Shown in pieces: positions 8,758-17,120 of a DNA stretch of 64,000 nucleotides. The DNA comes from Companilactobacillus huachuanensis (GTDB lineage: Bacteria; Bacillota; Bacilli; Lactobacillales; Lactobacillaceae): the NCBI RefSeq assembly GCF_005404815.1, contig NZ_BJDF01000008.1, forward strand, positions 1-64,000. Direction: 5' to 3'. The notes below the pieces were generated by a model. It was given only the letters and a program-made list of their open reading frames with translations. It searched no databases and had not been told where the DNA came from. The translations under genes and the position numbers were made by a program. Within the stretch, counting starts at the first letter, position 1, and each line of letters starts with the position of its first letter.

Positions 8758-9670
8758 GATGGTAGTTCAACAAACGATTCATCAATTCGAAATGATGCAT
8801 TAATGATAGTTTTTTGACCATGCCCAAACCGGGAAACTTATCTCCCTGACCATAGCTTAATAATTCCTTCAAGGCTGGTGTATCATTAATTCCTTGAATA
8901 TTCTCACTACACCAATTAATCATTTTACGTAACGCTTCAAAGAATTTATCCTTCTGTCCGCTCATTTTTTCATTACTATCAGAAACAAAATGATGAATAC
9001 GTAACGTTCCGTCCTTAGTCACATAGATCAAATGCAACGCAATGGCACGTGCTGGCATCCCTTTATCAAAATAAACATGTCCCACCATGGAGTAATCACC
9101 GAAACCATCATAATTTCCCACTTGATGATACCAATCAGCCGGTTGGAAAAATTCATCCTCCAAATCAGCATAATCTTCCACGTGTCGAACAAACGTCAAT
9201 GGATCGGTCAATAATGCCGCCTTATGATCCACTAATTTATGCATTCGTGCTACATCAGGAATTAACACCTTGTCCACAGCTTGTAAAACTGCCGTATCTT
9301 TATAAGCCTTCAAAAGTTCATAATTTTTAGATATTAACAATGACTGTTGATTTTTTACTGTTTCCACAAAATCACTACTGAAATCAGCTGCCAAAATTGC
9401 ACTGGGATAGTAGAATCCCAAGTTATTAACTGCTGGCAGTGGATAAAGTTTCGTATCGTTTAATCCATAAACACTTACCTGTGGATTAGCTATGACACTA
9501 AATGGCTGTCGATGATCGATAAAAGTCTGGACGGTCTGCTGCAATTCTTTGGAATCACGGACTGGCTCAATAATTGGTACAATTTTGGAACTCAATTGTT
9601 CTTGCTCACAGAGCTCCTTCAACGCCAATAAATCATACATTCGACCGCGCAAATATGGAAAATAAATCAT
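8753..9670 (-). CDS. sce7725-like protein (function unknown)
   Basis: 305-aa protein. The N-terminus (YFPYLRGRMYDLLAL) resembles what I recall of the sce7725 family, often encoded beside a nuclease-like partner; no enzymatic role is known to me. There are no obvious signal peptide or transmembrane segments. A repeated alpha/beta pattern with IVPIIEPVRDSKEL and a His-rich C-terminus (LMHHFELMNRLL) is visible. Its ATG overlaps the stop of the upstream PD-(D/E)XK gene (ATGA), so it is the third member of an overlapping operon with that protein and the helicase. The stop lies inside a repeat terminal inverted repeat. Family assignment moderate. Confidence 0.6.
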   Translation of the reverse strand: MIYFPYLRGRMYDLLALKELCEQEQLSSKIVPIIEPVRDSKELQQTVQTFIDHRQPFSVIANPQVSVYGLNDTKLYPLPAVNNLGFYYPSAILAADFSSDFVETVKNQQSLLISKNYELLKAYKDTAVLQAVDKVLIPDVARMHKLVDHKAALLTDPLTFVRHVEDYADLEDEFFQPADWYHQVGNYDGFGDYSMVGHVYFDKGMPARAIALHLIYVTKDGTLRIHHFVSDSNEKMSGQKDKFFEALRKMINWCSENIQGINDTPALKELLSYGQGDKFPGLGMVKKLSLMHHFELMNRLLNYHL

Positions 9671-10383
9671 ATTCTATCCTCCAAATTAGGCTGTTGTAAC
9701 TGCTGCAATTGTAATTTCAGTTCCTGATATTCAGCATTACGTGCGTCCAATTCTTCTTGTAACGCCGTTACAGCATCGCTTTGTAAATCTTCAACAAAAC
9801 GGTCATAAATATTGTTGTCCGGAGTATACACATCATACCCTGCCTTGGCACGTTTCTTTAATTCCTTAAATAATTGATCATCATTATACAGTTGCAAACC
9901 TTTTTCCACACGTTTAGCCTTATCGACTTCACGAGATAAGGACGCTACAAAATGACTGGTCAATTGTTTTTCATCAACCTGTAATTCTTGGTACTGAGCC
10001 TTTTTGGCGACCGTTAAGAATCCAGGGGCACGCAATGTTTGTGGCGAGGCCTCTATGGCCTTTTTATCAAATGCACGATAAATTAAAACACCGATACGAC
10101 TGGGAATCTCATTTTCAACTTCGTCATATAATTTCTGTGGTAAAACAAAATAATTGTAGTTTCCAATAAATGACAACTTTGCCTTCGAATGGAAATCTGA
10201 TTTAGTGACCTTCAATTCATAACAACGCCATTCAATCTGATCATCGGCCAGCTGTTGATAACTCAAGGTATCAACGATACCTTTTTTATCAGGCATGGAA
10301 ACTTCCTCAACCACATACGACCCTTGTTCAAAACAATATTGATAGAGTGTACTTTCTAGTTCCTTCGTTAACTTAGTTTTCAT
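9667..10383 (-). CDS. MmcB-like PD-(D/E)XK nuclease-fold protein with C-terminal coiled coil
   Basis: 238-aa protein. The first ~110 residues match the restriction-endonuclease-like plan of MmcB-type DNA-repair proteins: an acidic residue in GIVDTLSY, then CYELKVTKSDF (E-x-K), then a hydrophobic strand NYNYFVLP. The last ~35 residues are Glu/Leu/Gln-rich and probably coiled coil. The start is the ATG after GGAAGG; it overlaps the end of the helicase gene by 11 bases. The next gene overlaps its own stop by 4 bases. Translational coupling of all three suggests one complex or pathway acting on DNA. Nuclease activity is inferred only from the fold motif. Confidence 0.6.
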   Translation of the reverse strand: MKTKLTKELESTLYQYCFEQGSYVVEEVSMPDKKGIVDTLSYQQLADDQIEWRCYELKVTKSDFHSKAKLSFIGNYNYFVLPQKLYDEVENEIPSRIGVLIYRAFDKKAIEASPQTLRAPGFLTVAKKAQYQELQVDEKQLTSHFVASLSREVDKAKRVEKGLQLYNDDQLFKELKKRAKAGYDVYTPDNNIYDRFVEDLQSDAVTALQEELDARNAEYQELKLQLQQLQQPNLEDRI

Positions 10384-12748
10384 CTTGTCTTTCCTTCCAA
10401 AAGTTATGCACAGCGTCATTTAATTGTGGCAATGAATTGATTCGTCGATAGTTTCGCCAATGCTGTGGAAAAAGTTTGGTATATCTGGAACTGCCAAATC
10501 GTTGATCCAATAATAAAATTATCCCTGCATCGTGACTACTTCGAATCAAACGACCTGCCGCTTGTAAAACGTTATTCAAACCAGGCATCTGATACGCATA
10601 TTCAAAACCATGACCATTGTCTTCGTCATAATAATCACGAATCAAATTATTCTCGGCACTCAATCCAGGCAATCCAACACTGACAACTGCTACTCCTATC
10701 AACCTATCACCGCGTAGATCAATTCCTTCTGAGAAAATGCCACCCAGCACACAAAAGGCAACTAATGTATATTGAGGGTTTTCAGTAAATTGGTCCAAAA
10801 AATCTTGTCGAGCTTGATTATCCATTTCACCTTTCTGAGTAATTATATCTACTTCTGGGTAGGCAATTTCAAAGGCTTTTTTGACCTGTTTTAAATAACT
10901 GTATGATGGGAAAAAAATCAAATAATTTCCTGTTTTATTACTGATCATGGCATTCAAACTTCGCACAATACTATCTTGACTAAATTCCCGTTGACGATAT
11001 GTGGTTTGAATATACTGCGTTATTAAAATTTCTTGGTTTTCCACCGGAAATGGCGATGGCAGTTGATAAGCTAAACTATTCTCAATCCCGCCCAAAACGC
11101 TACGATAATAATCCATTGGTGATAAGGTGGCTGAAAACAGCACTGCCCCTATGCCTAAATTAAGCGACTCATTAATGAAGTGGCTTGGATCAAGACATAA
11201 TTCTTTCACCACCAGACTCTTGCCATCTAAAACAATTCTAGTCTTATAGCTGTCATCAAATAGCGCACCAATCTTCACAAATGTCAGCGAGTTGAAGAAA
11301 TAATCTTTTGCCTCATCCAAAAAATCCGACGGCTTTTGTTCTGCCATCCAATCGCCCATAAAATCATTGAATTTACTCAAGGTATTAATCAATTTATCTG
11401 GAACATCAGCAGTGATTTTTTCTTCCTGATTGTCCTCTCTTAGAACTTTTTTCATTTGAGTGAAAACTCGGCGAACCTTTTTTAGTTGTTTCTGAAAATC
11501 TTCACTAGCCTTGGTATCGATAGTCTTAGCTTTTTTCAACAAATTAGGAATCGATGTCTCTGTAATTTCGGCCGAATACATGTCCCGTGAACGGCTGACC
11601 AAATTATGAACCTCATCGATCAAAAAGAAATTATCTGTATCTTTTTCCACAAAGAAGCGTTGTAAATATACTAATGGATCAAATAAATAATTGTAATCAC
11701 AAATAATTAAGTCACAAAATAATGAGGTATCAAGTGAAAATTCAAATGGATCCACCATGTGTTTTTTAGCGTACTTTTCAATGACCGACCGTGTAATTGC
11801 ATCCTCATTTGTCAATAAATCGGACAACGCTGGCTTAAGTCGATCATAATAACCAATCATGTAGGGATTTTCTTCAGGCGGAATATCTTGTTCTTCTGGA
11901 AAGCGAATTTTATCTTTGGCTGTTAAAGTAATACTTTTCAATTTCAAACCCTTGCTAGCCATCAATTTAACTGTCTCTTCAGCCACATGACGCGTGCTCT
12001 GCTTGGCAGTTAGATAAAACAAACGTTGAACTTTTTCCTCACCCATCGCTTTAATTGCTGGAAAGAGTGTGGAAATAGTCTTTCCCGTTCCAGTCGGTGC
12101 CTCAACAAAAAGCCGCTTCTCTAATAAAATCGATTTATACACGGCCGCAGCCATCTCATGCTGCCCGGTTCGAAATTTATCAAATGGAAAAGGCAGCTTT
12201 TTAATAGAATCATTTCTACTTTTGCGTAATTTAGCACGTAACGTTATCCAATATTCGTATTCAGTAATTAAGTCTTCAAAGAACTTCTCTAATTCAGCCT
12301 GTCCCAGCGTTTTCTCATCAGTGGTCACTACTTCATTGCTAACTTGAAAATACGTCAGCTGTAACGTTACATGCTTTAATTCAGGGTGCTCTTGTAACAG
12401 GATGTAGCCATAAACCTTCACCTGACCCCAATATAATTCCAACGTATTGTCACTCAATTCTTCATAAGGCTGGTCAGATGTCTTAATTTCCTCGATCAAA
12501 GCTTTATCTTTGGTTAATGTTATCCCATCTGCTCGACCAGAAATAACATATTGATTTTCATTCATCGTGACGTCAGTTTTTAAATAGACTTCACTTTCAT
12601 AATCCGTATCTTTTGAACGTTCTTTTTGGAGTCGGCGATGGATCCGTGCGCCATTAAGAGCAGTGTTTTGACTATTTTTCGTTTCAACCAAATCACCACT
12701 GCGTAAAACAAACTCTACCAACTGGCGAATCCCAATCTTAGTCGTCAT
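10373..12748 (-). CDS. Cas4-like nuclease domain fused to DinG/Rad3-type helicase, without Fe-S cysteines
   Basis: 791-aa two-domain enzyme. Residues ~1-170 form a PD-(D/E)XK nuclease-like domain (GRADG with Asp74, then EEIK with Glu87 and Lys89). The rest is a superfamily-2 XPD/DinG helicase: Walker A EAPTGTGKT (216-224), DEVH (378-381) and a C-terminal motif VI region QAAGRLIRS. Homologues carry four cysteines of a 4Fe-4S cluster between Walker A and DEAH. Here the corresponding sites read KIRF, DIPPEEN and MVDPFEF, with Arg282, Ile289, Asn294 and Asp333 in the expected cysteine positions. The start is the ATG after AAGGAG at 12748; the open frame extends 19 codons further. First gene of the three-gene operon. 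Confidence 0.85.
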   Translation of the reverse strand: MTTKIGIRQLVEFVLRSGDLVETKNSQNTALNGARIHRRLQKERSKDTDYESEVYLKTDVTMNENQYVISGRADGITLTKDKALIEEIKTSDQPYEELSDNTLELYWGQVKVYGYILLQEHPELKHVTLQLTYFQVSNEVVTTDEKTLGQAELEKFFEDLITEYEYWITLRAKLRKSRNDSIKKLPFPFDKFRTGQHEMAAAVYKSILLEKRLFVEAPTGTGKTISTLFPAIKAMGEEKVQRLFYLTAKQSTRHVAEETVKLMASKGLKLKSITLTAKDKIRFPEEQDIPPEENPYMIGYYDRLKPALSDLLTNEDAITRSVIEKYAKKHMVDPFEFSLDTSLFCDLIICDYNYLFDPLVYLQRFFVEKDTDNFFLIDEVHNLVSRSRDMYSAEITETSIPNLLKKAKTIDTKASEDFQKQLKKVRRVFTQMKKVLREDNQEEKITADVPDKLINTLSKFNDFMGDWMAEQKPSDFLDEAKDYFFNSLTFVKIGALFDDSYKTRIVLDGKSLVVKELCLDPSHFINESLNLGIGAVLFSATLSPMDYYRSVLGGIENSLAYQLPSPFPVENQEILITQYIQTTYRQREFSQDSIVRSLNAMISNKTGNYLIFFPSYSYLKQVKKAFEIAYPEVDIITQKGEMDNQARQDFLDQFTENPQYTLVAFCVLGGIFSEGIDLRGDRLIGVAVVSVGLPGLSAENNLIRDYYDEDNGHGFEYAYQMPGLNNVLQAAGRLIRSSHDAGIILLLDQRFGSSRYTKLFPQHWRNYRRINSLPQLNDAVHNFWKERQDEN

Positions 12749-12898
12749 ATGCTTTCTCCTTACGTTTACTATAGAGTTGGCGTTTTGTCTACAGAGCCCA
12801 GCCAATATTTCTCGACCCGACCGACTAGCGTCATGTACTCAACAACTAAATTACATTGTAAAACATGTGTTCGTTTTTGTCTTTAAACATTTTTGGCA

Positions 12899-12927
12899 AT
12901 GACGTTTTCATGAAAAAAATATATAAT
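12899..12927 (+). promoter_or_regulatory. Candidate promoter of the TetR gene
   Basis: ATGACG at 12899-12904 and TATAAT at 12922-12927, 17 bp apart, 35 bp upstream of the TetR start codon. The -35 matches 4 of 6 consensus bases. Confidence 0.5.
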
Positions 12928-12962
12928 ATAAGACACTGATCTATCTGGGGGGATTAAATTCA

Positions 12963-13517
12963 ATGTCATCTGATACTAAAAACGTCTTACGTGCTTCTCT
13001 TTGCGCCGCTCTTCATCATACGCCTATTGATAAAATCACAATTAAAGACGTTGTCGGAGAATGTAATTTAACCCGACAAACCTTCTACAATCATTTTTCA
13101 GATATTTACGATCTGGTTGAATATTCTGCTAGTCTAATTGCCAAAGAAGTTTTAGAAAACAAGGCTGACTATGACAATTGGCAGGAAGGATTTTATCAGG
13201 TCATGGTTCTGATCAAAGATAACCATCGTTTGGCAAAAAATGTTTACCTCTCTGTTTATCGCGACGTTATGCACAAGTATATCTATGAAGTTATCTACAA
13301 ATACATTATCAACATTGTGGAAAAACAGGCCGTCGGTATGAACGTTGATTCAAAACACAAACATTTCATCGCTCACTTCTACAGCCTCGCTTTCATCTCA
13401 CTTATCTTTGAATGGGTCGAAAATGATATGAAAGAAGACCCTCAAGAACTTGTCAATGAACTGGCAGTTTTAGTTCAAGGGGATTTCCAGAAAGCTTTAA
13501 CAAAATATGCAGTATAA
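12963..13517 (+). CDS. TetR/AcrR-family transcriptional regulator
   Basis: 184-aa regulator. The N-terminal helix-turn-helix is recognisable (IDKITIKDVVGECNLTRQTF then YNHFSD), the TetR signature. The C-terminal ligand domain resembles the DhaS-like group. It is divergent from the helicase operon, with a 214-bp shared upstream region, so it may repress itself or that operon; this is inference from position. Ribosome-binding site GGGGGGA. Followed by a bidirectional terminator. Confidence 0.85.
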   Translation: MSSDTKNVLRASLCAALHHTPIDKITIKDVVGECNLTRQTFYNHFSDIYDLVEYSASLIAKEVLENKADYDNWQEGFYQVMVLIKDNHRLAKNVYLSVYRDVMHKYIYEVIYKYIINIVEKQAVGMNVDSKHKHFIAHFYSLAFISLIFEWVENDMKEDPQELVNELAVLVQGDFQKALTKYAV

Positions 13518-13618
13518 ACGCGTGATAAAACGTAATTTTTCTAACTAAAACAATAAATCCCTAATCATCTTCTTTTTCGTCTTGGTTATAATGCAAAACA
13601 AGTCACTGTCATGGTTCA

Positions 13619-13664
13619 TCAAAAAAAGAAGTCAATTTTCAAATGAAAATTGACTTCTTTTTTC
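13619..13664. terminator. Bidirectional terminator
   Basis: AAAAAAAGAAGTCAATTTTC and GAAAATTGACTTCTTTTTT form a near-perfect stem with T-runs on both strands, between the convergent TetR and methyltransferase genes. Confidence 0.8.
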
Positions 13665-13672
13665 CTCCTGAG

Positions 13673-14506
13673 TTACGCTTTTGTCTTTCCAACCAATATC
13701 GTTGATCCAACAGTAATTTGCTTAACCATATTCCAATCAATCAAACTATTATCAACATTGAATAATAACGGTGTCATATTAATAAAAGCGGTTCGCTCTT
13801 CTTCTGAAACATCATACGTCTTAGTTGCATCAATTTGATCGATCAAGTCATAATGCTCTTCAAAATAATCTAAAACTTTTTTATTAGAATACTTCTCTTG
13901 TTGTAACTGACTCTTCGCTTGTTCACGTAATTCCTGAACATGAAATTCATTAGGAATCACTTTCAGAACATAACCATCTGGTTGTAAAATACGATTAAAT
14001 TCTTGATAATTAGCTGGTGAAAAAATATCAACTATTCCATCGATTGATTGCTTTTGAATCGGCAAGTGGGCTAAATCGCCAATAAACCATTCAACGGAGG
14101 TATTGGGACCCTTGGCAGCCAATTGAATGGAATCCTTCGAAATATCGAATGCTAAGACAGTTCGATCTGCTGATTCAGCAATCTTTTTGGAATAATATCC
14201 CTCGCCACAACCGACATCCAAAATACTCTTTAAATCTAACTTTGCAATCAAATCAAGCATCTTCTCAGCAATATGATCATACATGCCATGCTCCAAAATA
14301 AGATGACGATTCTCAAACGAAGCTAAATCATAATTCTTTTGTTGTTTATTATTCAAAACCAGGTCAACAAACCCTTTTTTGGAAATATCAAAAGTATGAT
14401 TTTGTTCACAGGTTAAACTACTTCCTACAAGAACTAATCTTTCTCCACAGATAGGACATTGAAAATATTCATTACTATTATTAAATTTTTGAATTTTATC
14501 GTTCAT
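13673..14506 (-). CDS. RlmA-type 23S rRNA guanine-N1 methyltransferase family protein
   Basis: 277-aa SAM-dependent methyltransferase of the RlmA/TlrB family, which methylates a guanine in helix 35 of 23S rRNA. Evidence: an N-terminal zinc-ribbon (CPICGERL...CEQNHTFD) followed by a class I methyltransferase domain with SAM motif DVGCGEGYYS and the block IVDIFSPANYQEF. The start follows AGGTG. It lies 7 bases behind the SRAP gene on the same strand, so the two are probably cotranscribed. Whether it modifies G745 or G748 is not decidable here. Confidence 0.8.
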   Translation of the reverse strand: MNDKIQKFNNSNEYFQCPICGERLVLVGSSLTCEQNHTFDISKKGFVDLVLNNKQQKNYDLASFENRHLILEHGMYDHIAEKMLDLIAKLDLKSILDVGCGEGYYSKKIAESADRTVLAFDISKDSIQLAAKGPNTSVEWFIGDLAHLPIQKQSIDGIVDIFSPANYQEFNRILQPDGYVLKVIPNEFHVQELREQAKSQLQQEKYSNKKVLDYFEEHYDLIDQIDATKTYDVSEEERTAFINMTPLLFNVDNSLIDWNMVKQITVGSTILVGKTKA

Positions 14507-14513
14507 AAAACAC

Positions 14514-15080
14514 CTATTCTTCCACTTGTGATAGCAACCGTGGCATTGCGCTGTTTAAGAAATCCTTTGCAAAATCATCGTTATATATCCAAGCATTAAT
14601 TTGATTTTTCGCCAATATCAGGGGCATCCGGTCATGAATTTCAATCATCGACTCATTAGGCTGCGTTGTAAATAAAATACTCTGCGGCACATCATCAAAA
14701 TAATTATAACAACCCGCAATGAATAAAGTCTGCGGATCATTACTAAAATTAAATTTATATTTTTGTTTAGACTTGTTCCATTCAAAAAATCCCGTTGTTG
14801 GATAAACACAACGGCGTTTTAAAAATGAGTCCGCAAACATTGATTTCTGTTGAACCGTTTCTGAACGGGCATTGATAATTGATTGTCCTGTTTTAAAACC
14901 TGGAAAGCCCCATTTCATAGCGATAACCTTAACTTGTCGTTCTCCAGCAACAATTAATGCCGTATCATCAGTTGGAAATATCTCGCCCGTTTTAGGACTG
15001 TAGCCAGCGTCAACAGCCAATTGATAAATACGTTTAATTTCAGGATTCTTATCAGGTTGAAACATATAACGTCCACACAT
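14514..15080 (-). CDS. SRAP-domain protein (YedK/HMCES type) for abasic-site DNA crosslinking
   Basis: 188-aa SOS-response-associated-peptidase-fold protein. Family members use the N-terminal cysteine to form a thiazolidine crosslink with abasic sites in single-stranded DNA, protecting them. Present here are MCGRYMF (Cys2, exposed after Met removal), the active-site block TTGFFEWNKSK with Glu, and IHDRMPLIL with the catalytic His. The start was set at the ATG directly before TGT, 6 bases after GAGGTG; two upstream in-frame start codons would bury Cys2. Probably in operon with the downstream methyltransferase. Confidence 0.88.
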   Translation of the reverse strand: MCGRYMFQPDKNPEIKRIYQLAVDAGYSPKTGEIFPTDDTALIVAGERQVKVIAMKWGFPGFKTGQSIINARSETVQQKSMFADSFLKRRCVYPTTGFFEWNKSKQKYKFNFSNDPQTLFIAGCYNYFDDVPQSILFTTQPNESMIEIHDRMPLILAKNQINAWIYNDDFAKDFLNSAMPRLLSQVEE

Positions 15081-15154
15081 CGCCATCACCTCATTAAAAG
15101 TATTGCATAATTTTACCTTAAAATGAATTCGATCAATAGCATAATATTGAATTT

Positions 15155-15340
15155 GCCGTCTCCAGAGGTGAGGGTATTAACCTGCTATGCGGACCGGCCC
15201 GAGCCTGGGAAGCGGTCTCGGACCTCGGTTTGAATACTTGCACAAACCGCAAGTATCCAAACTCGCCCGGTGGTGTAACGGCTGAAGCCGTAACGCCACA
15301 CCCACAGCTGGTTAATACCCTCACCTCTTCCGACTAATTT
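15155..15340 (-). repeat. Cloverleaf core repeat, type B (reverse orientation)
   Basis: Closing stem GAGGTGAGGGTATTAACC / GGTTAATACCCTCACCTC. Second arm has CGGCTGAAGCCG and third arm TTGCGGTTTGTGCAA (reverse strand), both unlike type A but fully paired. No CTGAAGGTTGAAAG-type terminal repeats flank it. Confidence 0.85.
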
Positions 15341-15446
15341 ATTTCTCAATGGAAAATAATTCAATGAACATTTTAGATATATTAACAAATTCAAAATTTC
15401 AACTTTTATATAATGGCTTTTTATATAATTAGTGATAAGAGAATAA

Positions 15447-15489
15447 AAGTCATTTTCTACTTTAAAATTTCTAAAGTAAAAAATGACTT
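15447..15489. terminator. Hairpin with T-run
   Basis: AAGTCATTTTCTACTTTA pairs with TAAAGTAAAAAATGACTT, followed by CTTTTTTG. It stands between two repeats with no gene directly upstream on the plus strand. Confidence 0.5.
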
Positions 15490-15543
15490 CTTTTTTGTGG
15501 TTCATAATGAAAAAGGACCCAACACAAATCTTTGATTTTATAA

Positions 15544-15832
15544 CTGAAGATTGAAAGGCAAAAAATTAATATAGTCAATGTTGTTACGGCTTAGAGATAA
15601 TTACCTTAAATAATCAGAAGTCTTTATTGCTCCTGCCATAAAAAAATAAACTAGTTGGAAGAGCTGAGAGTATTCATTTGCAGCGAAAGTGGCGTTATTG
15701 CTTCAGCAATTACACCACCGGACGTGTTGAAGACTCGCGGTTTTTGCGAGGCTTCAACCGAGGCTCGAGACCGCTTTCTGGCTCGGGCAGTTCCGCGCAG
15801 CAATTGAATACTCTCAGCTCTGGAAACGGCCT
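15544..15832 (+). repeat. Cloverleaf repeat with truncated right end
   Basis: Left terminal repeat CTGAAGATTGAAAGG, full core (second arm TATTGCTTCAGCAATTA), but the sequence departs from the family right after GGAAACGGC. The right terminal repeat is lost next to the DUF805 gene. Confidence 0.85.
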
Positions 15833-15870
15833 ATCAAAATTGAATTAATAACCATATTATGTGCCAGTCT

Positions 15871-16293
15871 CTATATTTGCTTTGGCCATCTATTTCCAAA
15901 ATCATGCTGTGGAAGACAAAGCAATACTATTAATGCGATTTCACCAATAAATGGTACCAATCCTAATAATATCCACCAACCACGTAATTTACGATCGTGC
16001 AACCTTCTGATCATAGCTGTAAAAATCGAAATCCAATAGTAACCTTGAGTAATTGCTAAAGCTACGCCAACTATCGAACTCCAATAAAAGTCATCTACTG
16101 GCATTTTGGTAATTGCCCATGCTAATAAGCTAACTATGACACCAGCCACAATGGTCATTCCTAATAAGCCCCACCAGAAATCCTTGCGACTCATTCTTTT
16201 TGCGCCAACGAACAAATCTTGAAAATACAATCTTGTTGAAGAAATTATTCCTGGGCGAAAACTTTCATTCCATACTGATTCTCTCATTTGCAT
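15871..16293 (-). CDS. DUF805 membrane protein
   Basis: 140-aa protein with the DUF805 pattern: an amphipathic N-terminus, then about four hydrophobic segments, the conserved MSRKDFWWG near residue 34 and MIRRLHDRKLRGWW near residue 92. Function unknown. It starts at an ATG behind AGGAG, 12 bases after the stop of the fluoride-channel gene, so it is probably the last gene of that operon. Confidence 0.8.
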   Translation of the reverse strand: MQMRESVWNESFRPGIISSTRLYFQDLFVGAKRMSRKDFWWGLLGMTIVAGVIVSLLAWAITKMPVDDFYWSSIVGVALAITQGYYWISIFTAMIRRLHDRKLRGWWILLGLVPFIGEIALIVLLCLPQHDFGNRWPKQI

Positions 16294-16305
16294 TTTTAAT
16301 TTCTC

Positions 16306-16650
16306 CTAAATGTGGATACCAACGATGAATCCCAAAATTCCAAATATGTACGTTAAAGTAAAGTACCAAAAGCAGCGCCAACCTTGATGTTGAAACCATA
16401 ATTGACTTAGCTCCATATTGAAAGTTCCATACGTGGTAAATCCTCCACAGAATCCAGTTCCTAGCAATAATAATATCGCACCATTCTGAATTTGTGCAGT
16501 AAAAATACCCAAGGCAATCGCTCCCATAATATTTATTAATAGCGTTATGACGGGAAAATCAATTTTTATCTTGGATTGAATCAGCGTCATCTCATTGCGT
16601 AAGAAGGCTCCAACCGTGGCTCCACAACCAACAATTAAAAAATTTATCAT
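16306..16650 (-). CDS. crcB: Fluoride channel subunit (CrcB/Fluc)
   Basis: 114-aa, four-helix membrane protein of the Fluc family, which exports toxic fluoride as a dual-topology dimer. Visible family features are GCGATVGAFLRNEM near the N-terminus, an Asn in the second helix (LLINIMGAIALG) and GFCGGFTTYGTFNMEL, the signature with the phenylalanine-box region. The ATG overlaps the stop of the upstream crcB gene (ATGA). A split pair usually forms a heterodimer. Confidence 0.9.
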   Translation of the reverse strand: MINFLIVGCGATVGAFLRNEMTLIQSKIKIDFPVITLLINIMGAIALGIFTAQIQNGAILLLLGTGFCGGFTTYGTFNMELSQLWFQHQGWRCFWYFTLTYIFGILGFIVGIHI

Positions 16651-17066
16651 TTGCGTGCCCCTTTTTCTTTCACGTAATCATTAAACGCACTCGACGCTGC
16701 CCAATAATTTCCAAGAACAGCTACCAGAAAGCCCCCGACCATCGTTATAGTCATATAAATTAACAACGACCACCACTGACCGTTACTATACAAGCGATAT
16801 GCGTCAGACGTAAAAGTGGAAAAAGTTGTATATGATCCCAGCATTCCCGTACTTAATGTCAAAATCATTCTAGAAGATAAGTTGAAACGATCTTGTAAAT
16901 AGTGAATTAAAAATGGCAAGAACAGTGCTCCACTTAAATTAGCAATCAGTGTTCCCAAGGGAAATCCGTGACTTGTTTTAAAAACTAAGCTTTCCAAGTA
17001 ACGTAGGTCACTCCCAATAAAAGCACCCACGAATAAACATAAAAATACTTCGCTTCTTTTTCGCAT
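16647..17066 (-). CDS. crcB: Fluoride channel subunit (CrcB/Fluc), partner
   Basis: 139-aa second Fluc subunit, with GAFIGSDLRYL, TLIANLSGALFLPF and GMLGSYTTFSTFTSD. It is longer than its partner because of a charged C-terminus. The start was placed at the ATG 8 bases behind GGAG; the open frame runs 14 codons further upstream into the preceding terminator. No fluoride riboswitch consensus was recognised ahead of the pair. First gene of a crcB-crcB-DUF805 run. Confidence 0.88.
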   Translation of the reverse strand: MRKRSEVFLCLFVGAFIGSDLRYLESLVFKTSHGFPLGTLIANLSGALFLPFLIHYLQDRFNLSSRMILTLSTGMLGSYTTFSTFTSDAYRLYSNGQWWSLLIYMTITMVGGFLVAVLGNYWAASSAFNDYVKEKGARK

Positions 17067-17085
17067 TCTCCATTCTCCCATAAAA

Positions 17086-17116
17086 TAAAAAAACTTGCCA
17101 ACCGACAAGTTTTTTA
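17086..17116 (-). terminator. Terminator of the 6-phosphogluconate dehydrogenase gene
   Basis: On the minus strand AAAAAACTTGTCGG pairs with CCAACAAGTTTTTT-like sequence around a short loop, starting 4 bases behind the dehydrogenase stop codon. Confidence 0.75.
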
Positions 17117-17120
17117 TAAT

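Noticed and set aside
17067-17120. Fluoride riboswitch ahead of the crcB pair
   Set aside because: The short gap holds only the gnd terminator and a ribosome-binding site; none of the conserved fluoride-aptamer segments is seen.
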